Shown one piece after another: positions 1 through 6,786 of a stretch of DNA of 10,867 nt (positions within the stretch are counted from its first letter, which is position 1; every line of letters begins with the position of its first letter). The notes under the pieces were generated by a model. It saw nothing but the letters and a program-made list of their open reading frames with translations, was not told the DNA's origin and did no database searches. The position numbers and the translations under genes are program-made. This stretch comes from CAYOVG01 sp964407285 (GTDB lineage: Bacteria > Desulfobacterota > Syntrophobacteria > Syntrophobacterales > Syntrophobacteraceae): positions 1 to 10,867 of the forward strand of contig CAYOVG010000249.1 in assembly GCA_964407285.1 (NCBI GenBank), given 5' to 3'.

Positions 1-50
1 GCAACCCGCAACCCGCAACCCGCAACCCGCAACCCGCAACCCGCAACCCG
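1..50. repeat. Perfect 7-bp tandem repeat (GCAACCC)n, cut by window edge
   Basis: Seven uninterrupted copies of the heptamer GCAACCC plus one further base fill the window edge and stop two bases before the prmA stop codon. The true copy number is unknown because the array continues off the window. On the prmA-coding strand the unit reads GGGTTGC, so the array lies immediately downstream of prmA. Uniform copies indicate recent expansion or active homogenisation. Two decayed arrays with a 7-nt period occur elsewhere in this window (1298-1361 and 5994-6057). Confidence 0.95.
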
Positions 51-52
51 CC

Positions 53-952
53 TCAGCGCTCAAACACCAGCAGGCACCACTCACCGTCGATCTGTGTATC
101 GACCAGCCCGAGGTTTTCCCCGGCATACGCAGATTCGACCATCTCTTTTTGAATGGTCAGAATGCCGCTCAAAACGAGTGTTCCCGTCTCCTTCAGCCTG
201 CCCCTCAAAACGGGAGCCATATCAACGAGAGGAAACGCCTGGATGTTTGCAATTACGACATCGAATCGATCCGCGACATCGGAGGCCGACCCGACCATCA
301 GGCGAACCTTTGCAGCCATCTTATTCAATTCGACATCCTCCACGGCCACTTCGATGGCTTCCGGGTCCACGTCCACTCCGACGACGGGTTCGAATCCCAC
401 GAGAACCGCTCCTATGACCAGGATTCCCGATCCCGTCCCCACATCCAGAAGGGAACGCGGAGCGGCGGGAGGCAGGCCGGCGCCCGCGCCTCGCCGGGCG
501 TTCATGTGCGCCGTTCCGGATTTCTCTATCCACTCCAGGCACAGCCGGGTGGATTCGTGGTGGCCCGTCCCGAACGCCCGCCCGGGGTTCATCCAGATGA
601 CTCTGTCCCCCGGCCCCGCATCGACCTCCTCCCACGTCGGAGCAACAATGAAGTTGCGCCCTACGCGCAGAGGCTTGAAATGGACCTTCCACCGCTCCGC
701 CCAGTCTTCTTCGGCAAAACTGGAATGGCTGCAGGCCAGACTGCCCGCATCGGGAAGTCGGCGAAAGCTCTCCAGTATTTCCTCCAATTTCTGCTCCCAG
801 TCCGCCGCCAGATGTTCCCGCTCCAAATACAATTGTACACCCGGCGAGGACACTTCGACACCGATTCCAAATTCATCCGCAACCTGCGCAGCCAGATCGT
901 CCGCTATTTCAGGCGCACACGCCACTTGTACATGTATCCAGCTTCGTCCCAT
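53..952 (-). CDS. prmA: Ribosomal protein L11 methyltransferase PrmA
   Basis: PrmA is a cytosolic SAM-dependent enzyme that methylates ribosomal protein L11. Seen in the 299-residue product: an N-terminal substrate-recognition domain (about 1-85), the family stretch around WKVHFKPLRVGRNFIVAPTW (88-107), the PrmA signature PGRAFGTGHHEST (123-135), the SAM-binding loop LLDVGTGSGIL (168-178), the acidic end of strand 2 (VGVDVDPEAI) and the catalytic-site region VVIANI (232-237). Between the signature and the SAM loop lies an extra Ala/Gly/Arg-rich linker (about 146-167). I chose ATG at 952 because GGTGAG lies 10 nt upstream and the family usually begins near this point. In-frame GTG 967 and TTG 970 would add five or six residues but have no clear ribosome binding site. 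The gene is 453 bp downstream of glnA and probably has its own promoter (1093-1101). Confidence 0.95.
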   Translation of the reverse strand: MGRSWIHVQVACAPEIADDLAAQVADEFGIGVEVSSPGVQLYLEREHLAADWEQKLEEILESFRRLPDAGSLACSHSSFAEEDWAERWKVHFKPLRVGRNFIVAPTWEEVDAGPGDRVIWMNPGRAFGTGHHESTRLCLEWIEKSGTAHMNARRGAGAGLPPAAPRSLLDVGTGSGILVIGAVLVGFEPVVGVDVDPEAIEVAVEDVELNKMAAKVRLMVGSASDVADRFDVVIANIQAFPLVDMAPVLRGRLKETGTLVLSGILTIQKEMVESAYAGENLGLVDTQIDGEWCLLVFER

Positions 953-1008
953 CGTATTTTGGCTCACCAATCCGGGCAGAAGAAGTTGAAACTCACGGCT
1001 CGCGCATC

Positions 1009-1074
1009 GCGGGCAACAAACCCGCTACCGGCGGGGCCACACGGCTTTCCGGCCCCGCCGGCGATCCTCGCCGG
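1009..1074 (-). promoter_or_regulatory. Structured prmA leader with overlapping hairpins
   Basis: Three inverted repeats lie between the predicted prmA promoter and its start codon. The first, nearest the promoter, pairs 1068-1074 with 1058-1064 around a 3-nt loop (CCGGCGA/TCGCCGG). The second pairs 1051-1061 with 1028-1038 as a perfect 11-bp GC-rich stem with a 12-nt loop. The third pairs 1021-1025 with 1009-1013. The first two share bases 1058-1061 and so cannot both form fully. No U tract follows on the minus strand, so this is not a classical intrinsic terminator. It may be a regulatory leader, a Rho-independent-like stop for glnA without U tract, or an mRNA-stabilising structure. I see no gene in the 453-bp gap 953-1405. 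Confidence 0.5.
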
Positions 1075-1092
1075 AAATATTCCTGCATTTTA

Positions 1093-1101
1093 ATTATAAC
1101 A
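1093..1101 (-). promoter_or_regulatory. Extended -10 promoter, probably for prmA
   Basis: On the minus strand the sequence reads TGTTATAAT, an exact extended -10 (TGn followed by TATAAT at 1098-1093). No good -35 box stands 16-18 bp upstream, which is acceptable for extended -10 promoters. The predicted start near 1086 would give a leader of about 134 nt carrying the hairpins at 1009-1074. Its existence would make prmA independent of the nitrogen-regulated glnA transcript. Confidence 0.55.
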
Positions 1102-1297
1102 GCCCGGTCGCCATAAAATTAGAAACATTGAATGTGGATTGCAAGCATCATCCTTCGATCGGGGAAAAAATGAATCGAGCAGAGAAACCGGGGGGACAAA
1201 CACCGGTTTTGGCGAGAGGGAACCTTCGCACGAGGATATTTGCGGGAAACTGCCGCAAGTTCGGGCAAACGGGGTTGCGCCGCCGCGAAAAAAGACG

Positions 1298-1361
1298 ACC
1301 GGAAGCCGGATACCGGAACGGAGGGAAAATCCCCGCATTCCGATATTCGACCTCCGGCCGC
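1298..1361. repeat. Degenerate heptamer-period repeat, copy A
   Basis: Between glnA and prmA the plus strand reads as decayed 7-nt words: CCGGAAG, CCGGATA, CCGGAAC, an interrupted middle, then CCGATAT, TCGACC and TCCGGCC. It shares the 11-mer CCGGAAGCCGG, in the same relative order, with the array at 5994-6057. On the minus strand the CCGG-containing words are followed by a T6 tract (1293-1288). This could give weak termination after glnA, but only 4-bp stems form. Confidence 0.6.
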
Positions 1362-1405
1362 AGTCAAATCCGATGGGGCATCGAACACCGCCCATCAAGC
1401 TCCTG

Positions 1406-2818
1406 CTAAATGTCGAAGTACAGCATGAACTCGTACGGATGCGGGCGCAAACGGACGGGATCGACTTCGTTCTCGCGCTTGTATTCAAGCCACTTCATGA
1501 TGGCGTCTTCCGTGAACACTCCACCCTTCATGAGGAACTCATGGTCCGCTTCGAGAGCGTTGAGAGCTTCATCCAGGGAGCCGGGGGCCGAAGGTACGGA
1601 AGCCAACTCTTCGGGGCTCATGGAGTAAATGTCGCGATCCAGCGGCTGCCCCGGATCGATCCGGTTTTCGATACCGTCCAGAACCGCCATCAGAATAGCG
1701 CTGAACGCCAGGTAACCGTTGCAGGACGGGTCCGGCGTACGGAATTCGAGCCGCTTCAGCTTGGGATTGGCGGAGTACATCGGGATACGAATCGCGGCGC
1801 TGCGGTTACGGCTGGAGTACGCCAGGTTCACCGGAGCTTCGTAGCCGGGCACGAGTCGCTTGTACGAGTTCGTCGTCGGGTTCGTGATGGCGCAAAGAGC
1901 CCTGGCGTGCTTCAGGATGCCGCCGGCGCCGTGAAGCGCCATCTCGCTCAGTCCGGCGTACTTGTCGCCGGCGAACAGCGGCTGGCCGTCTTTCCATATG
2001 CTGATGTGGGTATGCATACCCGAGCCGTTGTCACCGAAGAGCGGCTTGGGCATGAAGGTAACCGTCTTGCCATGGCGGCGGGCCACGTTCTTGATGATGT
2101 ACTTGTACCACATCAGGCTGTCGGCCATCTTTACCAGCGGAGCGGCCTTCATGTCGATTTCGGCCTGGCCGGCGGTGGCCACTTCGTGATGCTGGCATTC
2201 CATGGCGAGTCCCACTTCCTGCATGAGCAGAATCATCTCGGTACGAATGTCCTGCTGGGTGTCGGTGGGAGGAACGGGGAAGTAACCTTCCTTGTGGCGA
2301 GGCTTGTAGCCCAGGTTCGGACACTCTTCGCGCCCGCTGTTCCAGATGCCTTCCACGGAATCGATGTAATGGTAGCAGAAGTTGGCCGACGCTCCATAGC
2401 GGATGTCGTCGAAGATGAAGAATTCGGCTTCGGGACCGATGTAGACCATGTCGCCGATACCGGTGAACTTCAGGTATTCGGTAGCCTTATGGGCGATGTA
2501 GCGAGGGTCGCGGCTGTATCTTTCCTTGGTGATGGGGTCCGCGATGTTGCAGATCATGGTCAGTGTGGGAACAGCCATGAAAGGGTCCATCACCGCGGTG
2601 TCGGGATCGGGGATGACCAGCATGTCACTGGCATCGATGGGCTGCCAGCCACGGATACTGGACCCGTCGAAGCCGTAACCGTTTTCGAAATCGGACTCGC
2701 CCAGTTCGCTGATGGGCACGCTGAAATGCTGCCACATTCCGGGGAAGTCCATAAATTTGAAGTCAACCATTTTGGCGCCTTGTTCTTTGGCAAACGCAAG
2801 TACTTCTTTTGGGGTCAT
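1406..2818 (-). CDS. glnA: Type I glutamine synthetase GlnA
   Basis: GlnA makes glutamine from glutamate, ammonia and ATP as a cytosolic dodecamer and is the entry point of ammonia assimilation. The 470-residue product has the family's usual length. Visible elements are NGYGFDGSS (46-54), the metal-binding EAEFFIFD (130-137), GQAEIDM (218-224), the ATP and metal segment FMPKPLFGDNGSGMHTH with His269, NPTTNSYKRLVPGYEAP including Glu327, and LEFRTPDPS (357-365). DRDIYSMSPEE carries Tyr398, equivalent to the Tyr adenylylated by GlnE in enterobacteria, so this is the adenylylation-controlled type I-beta form. The start at 2818 has GGAGG five bases from a well-matched family N terminus. An in-frame ATG 14 codons upstream (2860) has no comparable site and would give a non-family extension. 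A sigma-54 promoter lies about 70 bp upstream. Confidence 0.97.
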   Translation of the reverse strand: MTPKEVLAFAKEQGAKMVDFKFMDFPGMWQHFSVPISELGESDFENGYGFDGSSIRGWQPIDASDMLVIPDPDTAVMDPFMAVPTLTMICNIADPITKERYSRDPRYIAHKATEYLKFTGIGDMVYIGPEAEFFIFDDIRYGASANFCYHYIDSVEGIWNSGREECPNLGYKPRHKEGYFPVPPTDTQQDIRTEMILLMQEVGLAMECQHHEVATAGQAEIDMKAAPLVKMADSLMWYKYIIKNVARRHGKTVTFMPKPLFGDNGSGMHTHISIWKDGQPLFAGDKYAGLSEMALHGAGGILKHARALCAITNPTTNSYKRLVPGYEAPVNLAYSSRNRSAAIRIPMYSANPKLKRLEFRTPDPSCNGYLAFSAILMAVLDGIENRIDPGQPLDRDIYSMSPEELASVPSAPGSLDEALNALEADHEFLMKGGVFTEDAIMKWLEYKRENEVDPVRLRPHPYEFMLYFDI

Positions 2819-2824
2819 CAGAAT

Positions 2825-2830
2825 CCTCCC
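2825..2830 (-). promoter_or_regulatory. glnA ribosome binding site
   Basis: The minus strand reads GGGAGG ending six bases before ATG 2818. This strong Shine-Dalgarno match decides the start in favour of the MTPKEVL N terminus over the in-frame ATG at 2860. Confidence 0.8.
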
Positions 2831-2890
2831 GATGAAAGTTGATATTGGAGTTATTAGCATTCTCAGAGTCAGTTAGACATATGTGCTGTA

Positions 2891-2906
2891 GGCAATTTGC
2901 TTGCCA
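2891..2906 (-). promoter_or_regulatory. Sigma-54 (-24/-12) promoter of glnA
   Basis: The minus strand reads TGGCAAGCAAATTGCC, compared with the sigma-54 consensus TGGCAYG-N4-TTGCW. The invariant GG and GC are separated by exactly 10 bases. Only the Y and W positions deviate. Transcription would start near 2881, giving a leader of about 60 nt before the strong glnA ribosome binding site. Sigma-54 control of glnA through an NtrC-type activator is established in many proteobacteria. The activator used here is not shown by the sequence. Confidence 0.8.
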
Positions 2907-3089
2907 ACTCCGGCCGACTAGAGATTCCAGCTTAAATTTCAATAAATTACACCGCAAAGCCCGTTCATTTCACTCCCATATCGAAATGCGAAACAAGGTA
3001 GAACGGCGAAAAAGAACAAAAATGTACATCCTTCCGGATTTACGCTCACCAAAACCCCTTTCCCAAGCTTCTCCTGAGAGCGCAAACCC

Positions 3090-3104
3090 TTGCACAATGC
3101 GCAA
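3090..3104. promoter_or_regulatory. Imperfect palindrome upstream of the glnA promoter, possible activator site
   Basis: TTGCACAATGCGCAA is a 15-bp dyad with one mismatched pair, about 185 bp upstream of the -24 element. This is within the distance where sigma-54 enhancer-binding proteins usually sit. It does not match the NtrC or NifA consensus exactly. A second dyad, TACAAAATTGTA, is at 3138-3149. Nothing coding is evident in the 521-bp gap 2819-3339. Confidence 0.25.
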
Positions 3105-3239
3105 TCAGGGGCATTCGGGGTCTTACGGAACCAGTTATACAAAATTGTACTTCCCAACCCGACTTCACAACAAAGGAGCAGTTCCACAATTCCCGCCACA
3201 TAACCGACCCGTACGGTTTCGGCCTCCACCCGCGACAGG

Positions 3240-3259
3240 GGCGTCGGCACAGCGACGCC
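3240..3259 (-). terminator. Hairpin downstream of glnD
   Basis: GGCGTCG (3240-3246) pairs perfectly with CGACGCC (3253-3259) around a 6-nt loop, 80 bp after the glnD stop codon. There is no U tract on the minus strand, so it is at best a weak or Rho-assisted stop, or a 3'-end stabiliser of the glnD message. It lies in the glnD-glnA gap, upstream of the glnA sigma-54 promoter. Confidence 0.3.
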
Positions 3260-3339
3260 GGGCCGGGCAGACGCGCCGGAAAACCGCGGCCGCACGGAAA
3301 AGTGCATCCGGGAAGGCGCCGCGATCAGGGAACTCGTTA

Positions 3340-5946
3340 TCAAATGCAAAGAGACAGGGCCTTCAGCAATTCCAGGCGCACCTTGTCGTGAACGGCTTCG
3401 CTCATGAGTTTGTTGCCGTCCAGGTCCGTCACATAGAACACATCGGCAACCTGCGCGCCCGGAGTCGAAATCCTGGCCAGTTGAATGGTTATCCCCAGGT
3501 TGAAGAGCGTATTGGTGATCGTATGCAGAACACCGGGCCGGTCCCACGTGTAGACCTCGATGATGGTATAGAAATCCGATGCTTCCTCGTTCATCAACAC
3601 GCGATCGTCCCTGCGGGGCACGTACTTGCGCTGGAGAATGGTCGGTTTTCGCCGGTCGGCCAGCAGTTTGTCCAGGGCATCTCTGTCCGACAGGGTACCG
3701 AGCAGGTCCCTTTTGACCCTCTCCCACAGGCGGTCGGCATTGAGGGGGTCGGGAACCCTTTCCACCATGAGCACGTCCAAAGCGACGCCCGTCAGGCGAG
3801 TGAAGATATCGGCGGATAGAATATTCAGCCCGTAGGCCCACAGCACCCCTGTGATCTGAGCGAAGAGACCGGGGCGGTCCCGTGTCGCCACGGTGATCTG
3901 CCACATCTCTCCCTCTCCGGGCCGGGCGTCCAACACGAGCTGTTCCCGGTCAAGGTTCCGTTCCATGTGATAGTGCTGGAGTATGGCCCGGGGGGCTTGC
4001 GAGAACAGGTACCTCAATGATACGGAATCGAGCCACGAGGCGACGTCTTCCTTAGTCGCGCCGTTGCCGGCGGCCAGGGCGAGCACCTGGGATTGAACGT
4101 CCCTGGACCGGGCTTCGATATCTTCGCCCTTCCATTCCCCATGGAGGAGCAGGTGGTCCACCTTGACGTACAGTTCGCGCAACAGGGACGCCTTCCATGT
4201 ATTCCACGCTCCCGGCCCCGTGGCGCGGGAATCCGCGATGCTCAGGAGATAGAGAAGGCGCAGGCGTTCCCTGTCCTTGATCTGCATGGCGCAGGTAAGG
4301 ATGGGCTTCTCCTCGCTCAGATCCCGCTTGAGGGCCGTTTCATACAGAGCCAGGTGGTTCTCGACCAGGTAACTCATGAGGTCCACTTCCTCGGCCGTAA
4401 GCCCCATGCGCTCGCCTATCGTCCGCACCATGGCGGCCCCCGTCACGGAGTGGTTCTTCCCCCGCCCCTTGCCGATGTCGTGCAACAAAACCGAAAGGTA
4501 GAGAACACGCCGGTTTTCGACCTGCACAAAAATGTCGCTCAGCCCCGGTCCGAATTCGGCGTCTCTCTCCGTGTTCTCCAACTTATGAAGTTCATTTACG
4601 GCGCGCAGGAGGTGCTCGTCCACGGTGTAGAGGTGGTACACGTCATACTGGGCCTTATAGCGTACGGCCGCAAACTCGGGGATGAAGACCTCCAGGAACC
4701 CGATTTCCATCATCATCTTGAGAACGCTGAAGGACTGCTGCGGGTGCAGCAGGATTTCGAAGAACTGCTTCACCACCTCCGGGTCCCTCCCGGCCTCCTC
4801 GGTAAAGCTTTTGAGGTGCTCGCGGATGATCTGCCCCGTCTGATGGTGCAGGTGAGCGCCGGAGCGCGCGGCCTGCCAGAAAAAGCGCATGAGAAGCCGG
4901 ATGTCCTTGTGCAGCCATTCCGGCTCCATGAAATAGAGGTACCGCCCTTCGAGCTGGAACGGCCCCGGAAACACTTTCTTCTTCAGTATGTTTCTGAGCG
5001 GCGATTTCTGGGCGGCCTCCATCCGTTCCAGGAAGAAAGTGGTCGTGCGCCGGATACGGGCGGTATAACGATAGTACAGGCGCATGAAGGCTTCTTCGGC
5101 GGACCCCTGGCTCCCGTTCAGAAAACCCAGGCGTTGCGCCACCTGCTCCTGTTCGGGAAAGAGCAACTGGTCCTGCCGCCTGCCGTTCAACTGGTGCAGT
5201 TGGAGACGCACGCGCCATAGAAAATCGTGCGCCTGCTCGAGCCACCGCTCCTCGTCGGGGGTGAGCCAGTCGTTTCGGACCATGTCGGCGAAGGAGGACG
5301 AGCGCAGGAAGACGCTACCGGCCCAGAGCAGAGTGTGCACGTCCCTCAGCCCGCCGACGCCTTCCTTCACATGGGGCTCCAGCAGGTAGGGGCTTTCACC
5401 GTACTGCTCCAGCCTGGAATTACGATACGTGATGAGGTTCTGAAGGAATTTCTTCCGTCTCTGGTTTCCGAAACTTTTGAGGAACGAGTCGCGCCAGTTC
5501 TCGTAGAATGCGATGTCGCCGGCGATGAACCGCGTTTCCAGGTAGGTGGTCAGGACCGAAAAATCCTCCTGCACGAGAGTGTTCACTCCGGAGAGCGAAG
5601 ACGTGACGTGCCCTACCTCGAAACCGGCATCCCACAGGTTGTAGATGACTTCCCGTATCACATCCTGAAAAACCTGGGGCAGACGACGGTGGTAGAGAAA
5701 AAGAAGATCCAGGTCGGACGCGAAACTCAGATCGCACCTGCCGAATCCTCCGACCGCCACCAGCGCCCAATCCTCCCTGGGGGTACGATCCTGGGCAAAG
5801 GCCTTCTGGAACGCCTTCAGAAAATTGTCTGCATACGTACGGGCGCCCAGCAGCCCCGGAACATCGTTCCGGCACGTGTCCATGAAATCTTGCCGGAGTT
5901 CTTTCAATCGATTCGACAAAGAAGAAAGATTCTGGTTGACCGTCAT
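3340..5946 (-). CDS. glnD: PII uridylyltransferase / uridylyl-removing enzyme GlnD
   Basis: GlnD is the cytosolic glutamine sensor. It uridylylates PII when glutamine is low and removes UMP when glutamine is high. The 868-residue product is close to the usual length of about 850-900. Domains in order: nucleotidyltransferase with GGFGR (66-70) and metal-binding DLD (78-80); a helical linker with the family stretch LLEPHVKEGVGGLRD (188-202); an HD hydrolase domain with YHLYTVDEH (437-445), LLHDIGKGRGKNHS (487-500, His489-Asp490) and ENHLAL (529-534); and two C-terminal ACT domains, DRPGLFAQITG (690-700) and DRPGVLHTITN (802-812). Both catalytic sites look intact. The start at 5946 has GGAAGTGAG upstream. 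It lies 117 bp after its substrate gene glnB, and glnA follows 521 bp downstream. Confidence 0.97.
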   Translation of the reverse strand: MTVNQNLSSLSNRLKELRQDFMDTCRNDVPGLLGARTYADNFLKAFQKAFAQDRTPREDWALVAVGGFGRCDLSFASDLDLLFLYHRRLPQVFQDVIREVIYNLWDAGFEVGHVTSSLSGVNTLVQEDFSVLTTYLETRFIAGDIAFYENWRDSFLKSFGNQRRKKFLQNLITYRNSRLEQYGESPYLLEPHVKEGVGGLRDVHTLLWAGSVFLRSSSFADMVRNDWLTPDEERWLEQAHDFLWRVRLQLHQLNGRRQDQLLFPEQEQVAQRLGFLNGSQGSAEEAFMRLYYRYTARIRRTTTFFLERMEAAQKSPLRNILKKKVFPGPFQLEGRYLYFMEPEWLHKDIRLLMRFFWQAARSGAHLHHQTGQIIREHLKSFTEEAGRDPEVVKQFFEILLHPQQSFSVLKMMMEIGFLEVFIPEFAAVRYKAQYDVYHLYTVDEHLLRAVNELHKLENTERDAEFGPGLSDIFVQVENRRVLYLSVLLHDIGKGRGKNHSVTGAAMVRTIGERMGLTAEEVDLMSYLVENHLALYETALKRDLSEEKPILTCAMQIKDRERLRLLYLLSIADSRATGPGAWNTWKASLLRELYVKVDHLLLHGEWKGEDIEARSRDVQSQVLALAAGNGATKEDVASWLDSVSLRYLFSQAPRAILQHYHMERNLDREQLVLDARPGEGEMWQITVATRDRPGLFAQITGVLWAYGLNILSADIFTRLTGVALDVLMVERVPDPLNADRLWERVKRDLLGTLSDRDALDKLLADRRKPTILQRKYVPRRDDRVLMNEEASDFYTIIEVYTWDRPGVLHTITNTLFNLGITIQLARISTPGAQVADVFYVTDLDGNKLMSEAVHDKVRLELLKALSLCI

Positions 5947-5993
5947 GACGACTCACTTCCAAAAGTTCGGGCGACCGCGCACCCGGGCGGGGA

Positions 5994-6057
5994 TCGAAGG
6001 CCGGAAGCCGGTACTCGGTATTCCGGCATTCCGACCTCCGATTTCCGAACTCCGAAC
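5994..6057. repeat. Degenerate heptamer tandem array between glnB and glnD, copy B
   Basis: The plus strand divides into nine consecutive units: TCGAAGG, CCGGAAG, CCGGTAC, TCGGTAT, TCCGGCAT, TCCGACC, TCCGATT, TCCGAAC and TCCGAAC. Eight are 7 nt and one is 8 nt. The last two are identical. It fills most of the 117-bp glnB-glnD spacer and starts only 6 bp past the glnB stop codon. It shares CCGGAAGCCGG with the array at 1298-1361. It looks like an old, decayed version of the heptamer process seen intact at 1-50. Confidence 0.75.
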
Positions 6058-6063
6058 GCTGTA

Positions 6064-6402
6064 TTATAAAGCCTGCTCTCCCGTCTCGCCCGTACGGATT
6101 CGAACGCATTCCTCGACGGGCACCACGAACACCTTGCCGTCGCCGATCTTGCCGGTACGAGCGGCCTGGCAGATGGCCTCGACAACCTCGGGCACGATCT
6201 CGTCGGGAACTACGGCCTCTATCTTGATCTTAGGCAAAAAGTCCACCACGTACTCCGCCCCCCGGTAGATCTCGGTATGTCCCTTCTGGCGTCCGAACCC
6301 CCGCACCTCGGTAACCGTCATCCCCTTCACGCCTACCGCGGCCATCTTTTCCTTCACGTCATCGAGCTTGAACGGCTTTATGATTGCTTCAATTTTCTTC
6401 AT
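6064..6402 (-). CDS. glnB: Nitrogen regulatory protein PII (GlnB)
   Basis: GlnB is a small trimeric cytosolic signal protein. It integrates 2-oxoglutarate, ATP/ADP and, through uridylylation, glutamine status. The 112-residue product has the exact family length and starts MKKIEAIIKPFKLDDV. The T-loop reads GFGRQKGHTEIYRGAEY with Tyr51, the residue uridylylated by GlnD. Asp54 resembles enterobacterial GlnB rather than GlnK, which has Asn there. The B-loop is TGKIGDGKVFV (83-93). The start is fixed by AAGGAGG seven bases upstream. It lies between a nifA-like gene and glnD. No amtB follows, which also favours GlnB over GlnK. Its likely partners are GlnD, GlnE, an NtrB-type kinase and possibly the adjacent NifA-type protein. 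The last two links are inferred from family knowledge. Confidence 0.97.
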   Translation of the reverse strand: MKKIEAIIKPFKLDDVKEKMAAVGVKGMTVTEVRGFGRQKGHTEIYRGAEYVVDFLPKIKIEAVVPDEIVPEVVEAICQAARTGKIGDGKVFVVPVEECVRIRTGETGEQAL

Positions 6403-6409
6403 CCTTTCT

Positions 6410-6416
6410 CCTCCTT
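6410..6416 (-). promoter_or_regulatory. glnB ribosome binding site
   Basis: AAGGAGG on the minus strand, seven bases before ATG 6402, is a near-perfect anti-Shine-Dalgarno match. It implies strong translation of PII. Confidence 0.8.
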
Positions 6417-6482
6417 ACGGCGTATGAACGTAGCGCCTTATCACGTTTGAATTTGTGAGTTCCCACGGCCATGAAGCGCTCT

Positions 6483-6528
6483 TCAGGGTTCAGCCGGGGG
6501 AACGGCAACCGGAAAAAACAAACCCTGA
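6483..6528 (-). promoter_or_regulatory. Stem-loop in the glnB leader
   Basis: TCAGGGTT (6483-6490) pairs perfectly with AACCCTGA (6521-6528). The enclosed 30 nt can form a smaller GCCG/CGGC hairpin (6493-6496 with 6503-6506). It lies about 80 bp ahead of glnB. A U-rich stretch precedes the inner stem instead of following it, so this is not an intrinsic terminator. It may be a leader structure, but it could also be chance in a 426-bp gap. Confidence 0.35.
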
Positions 6529-6615
6529 CAGCCTGGTAGAACATTCGAGCAAAAGCCGGTTACGATCAGAACACAAGCCGAAATTACTGTTCTGTACACG
6601 TCACTCCCGGCTCCA

Positions 6616-6628
6616 GCACCCGGGGTGC
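6616..6628. promoter_or_regulatory. Perfect 13-bp palindrome GCACCCGGGGTGC, possible operator
   Basis: GCACCC and GGGTGC flank a single central G, between the nifA stop and glnB. The half-sites recall NtrC half-sites (GCACC/GGTGC), but the spacing is two bases shorter than the classical GCAC-N7-GTGC. It lies downstream of the sigma-54 promoter at 6787-6802, so it is a possible roadblock or the upstream site of a promoter I do not recognise. The rest of the gap 6403-6828 shows no gene. Confidence 0.35.
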
Positions 6629-6786
6629 ATTGAAGAAAAGCGGAGTAACCGGAGAAAATCAGGCTGATCCTCAGTTAAACGGACCTTTCAAATGTTGCGC
6701 CAACTTGCCCCCGGGAATAGCGGAAGACTCTTCGGGAAGCAACAGGCCAATCCCTCGACTCGCTCGAAATGCCGTTAAGTCGAATG

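Noticed and set aside
1..50. Heptamer array as a CRISPR or origin iteron array
   Set aside because: The units are head-to-tail without spacers and only 7 bp long, and there are no cas or replication genes nearby.
1090..1488. Possible small minus-strand gene in the glnA-prmA gap
   Set aside because: It overlaps the glnA 3' end out of frame, has no ribosome binding site and is Ser/Arg/Pro/Phe-rich. It mostly covers degenerate repeat DNA.
1139..2842. Long open frame on the plus strand opposite glnA
   Set aside because: It is the complement of a clear glnA gene with all active-site motifs. The translation has no recognisable family, and long antisense frames are common in GC-rich coding DNA.
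2910..3339. NifA upstream activator site TGT-N10-ACA before glnA
   Set aside because: I checked each TGT in the gap and none is followed by ACA at the required distance. Likewise none was found near the glnB promoter.
4093..5220. Long plus-strand open frame opposite glnD
   Set aside because: It is a shadow of the well-supported glnD gene, with Leu/Pro/Arg/His-rich translation, no ribosome binding site and no family match.
6694..6711. Second GG-N10-GC match upstream of glnB
   Set aside because: Only the four core bases fit. The flanking -24 and -12 positions are poor, unlike the match at 6787-6802.
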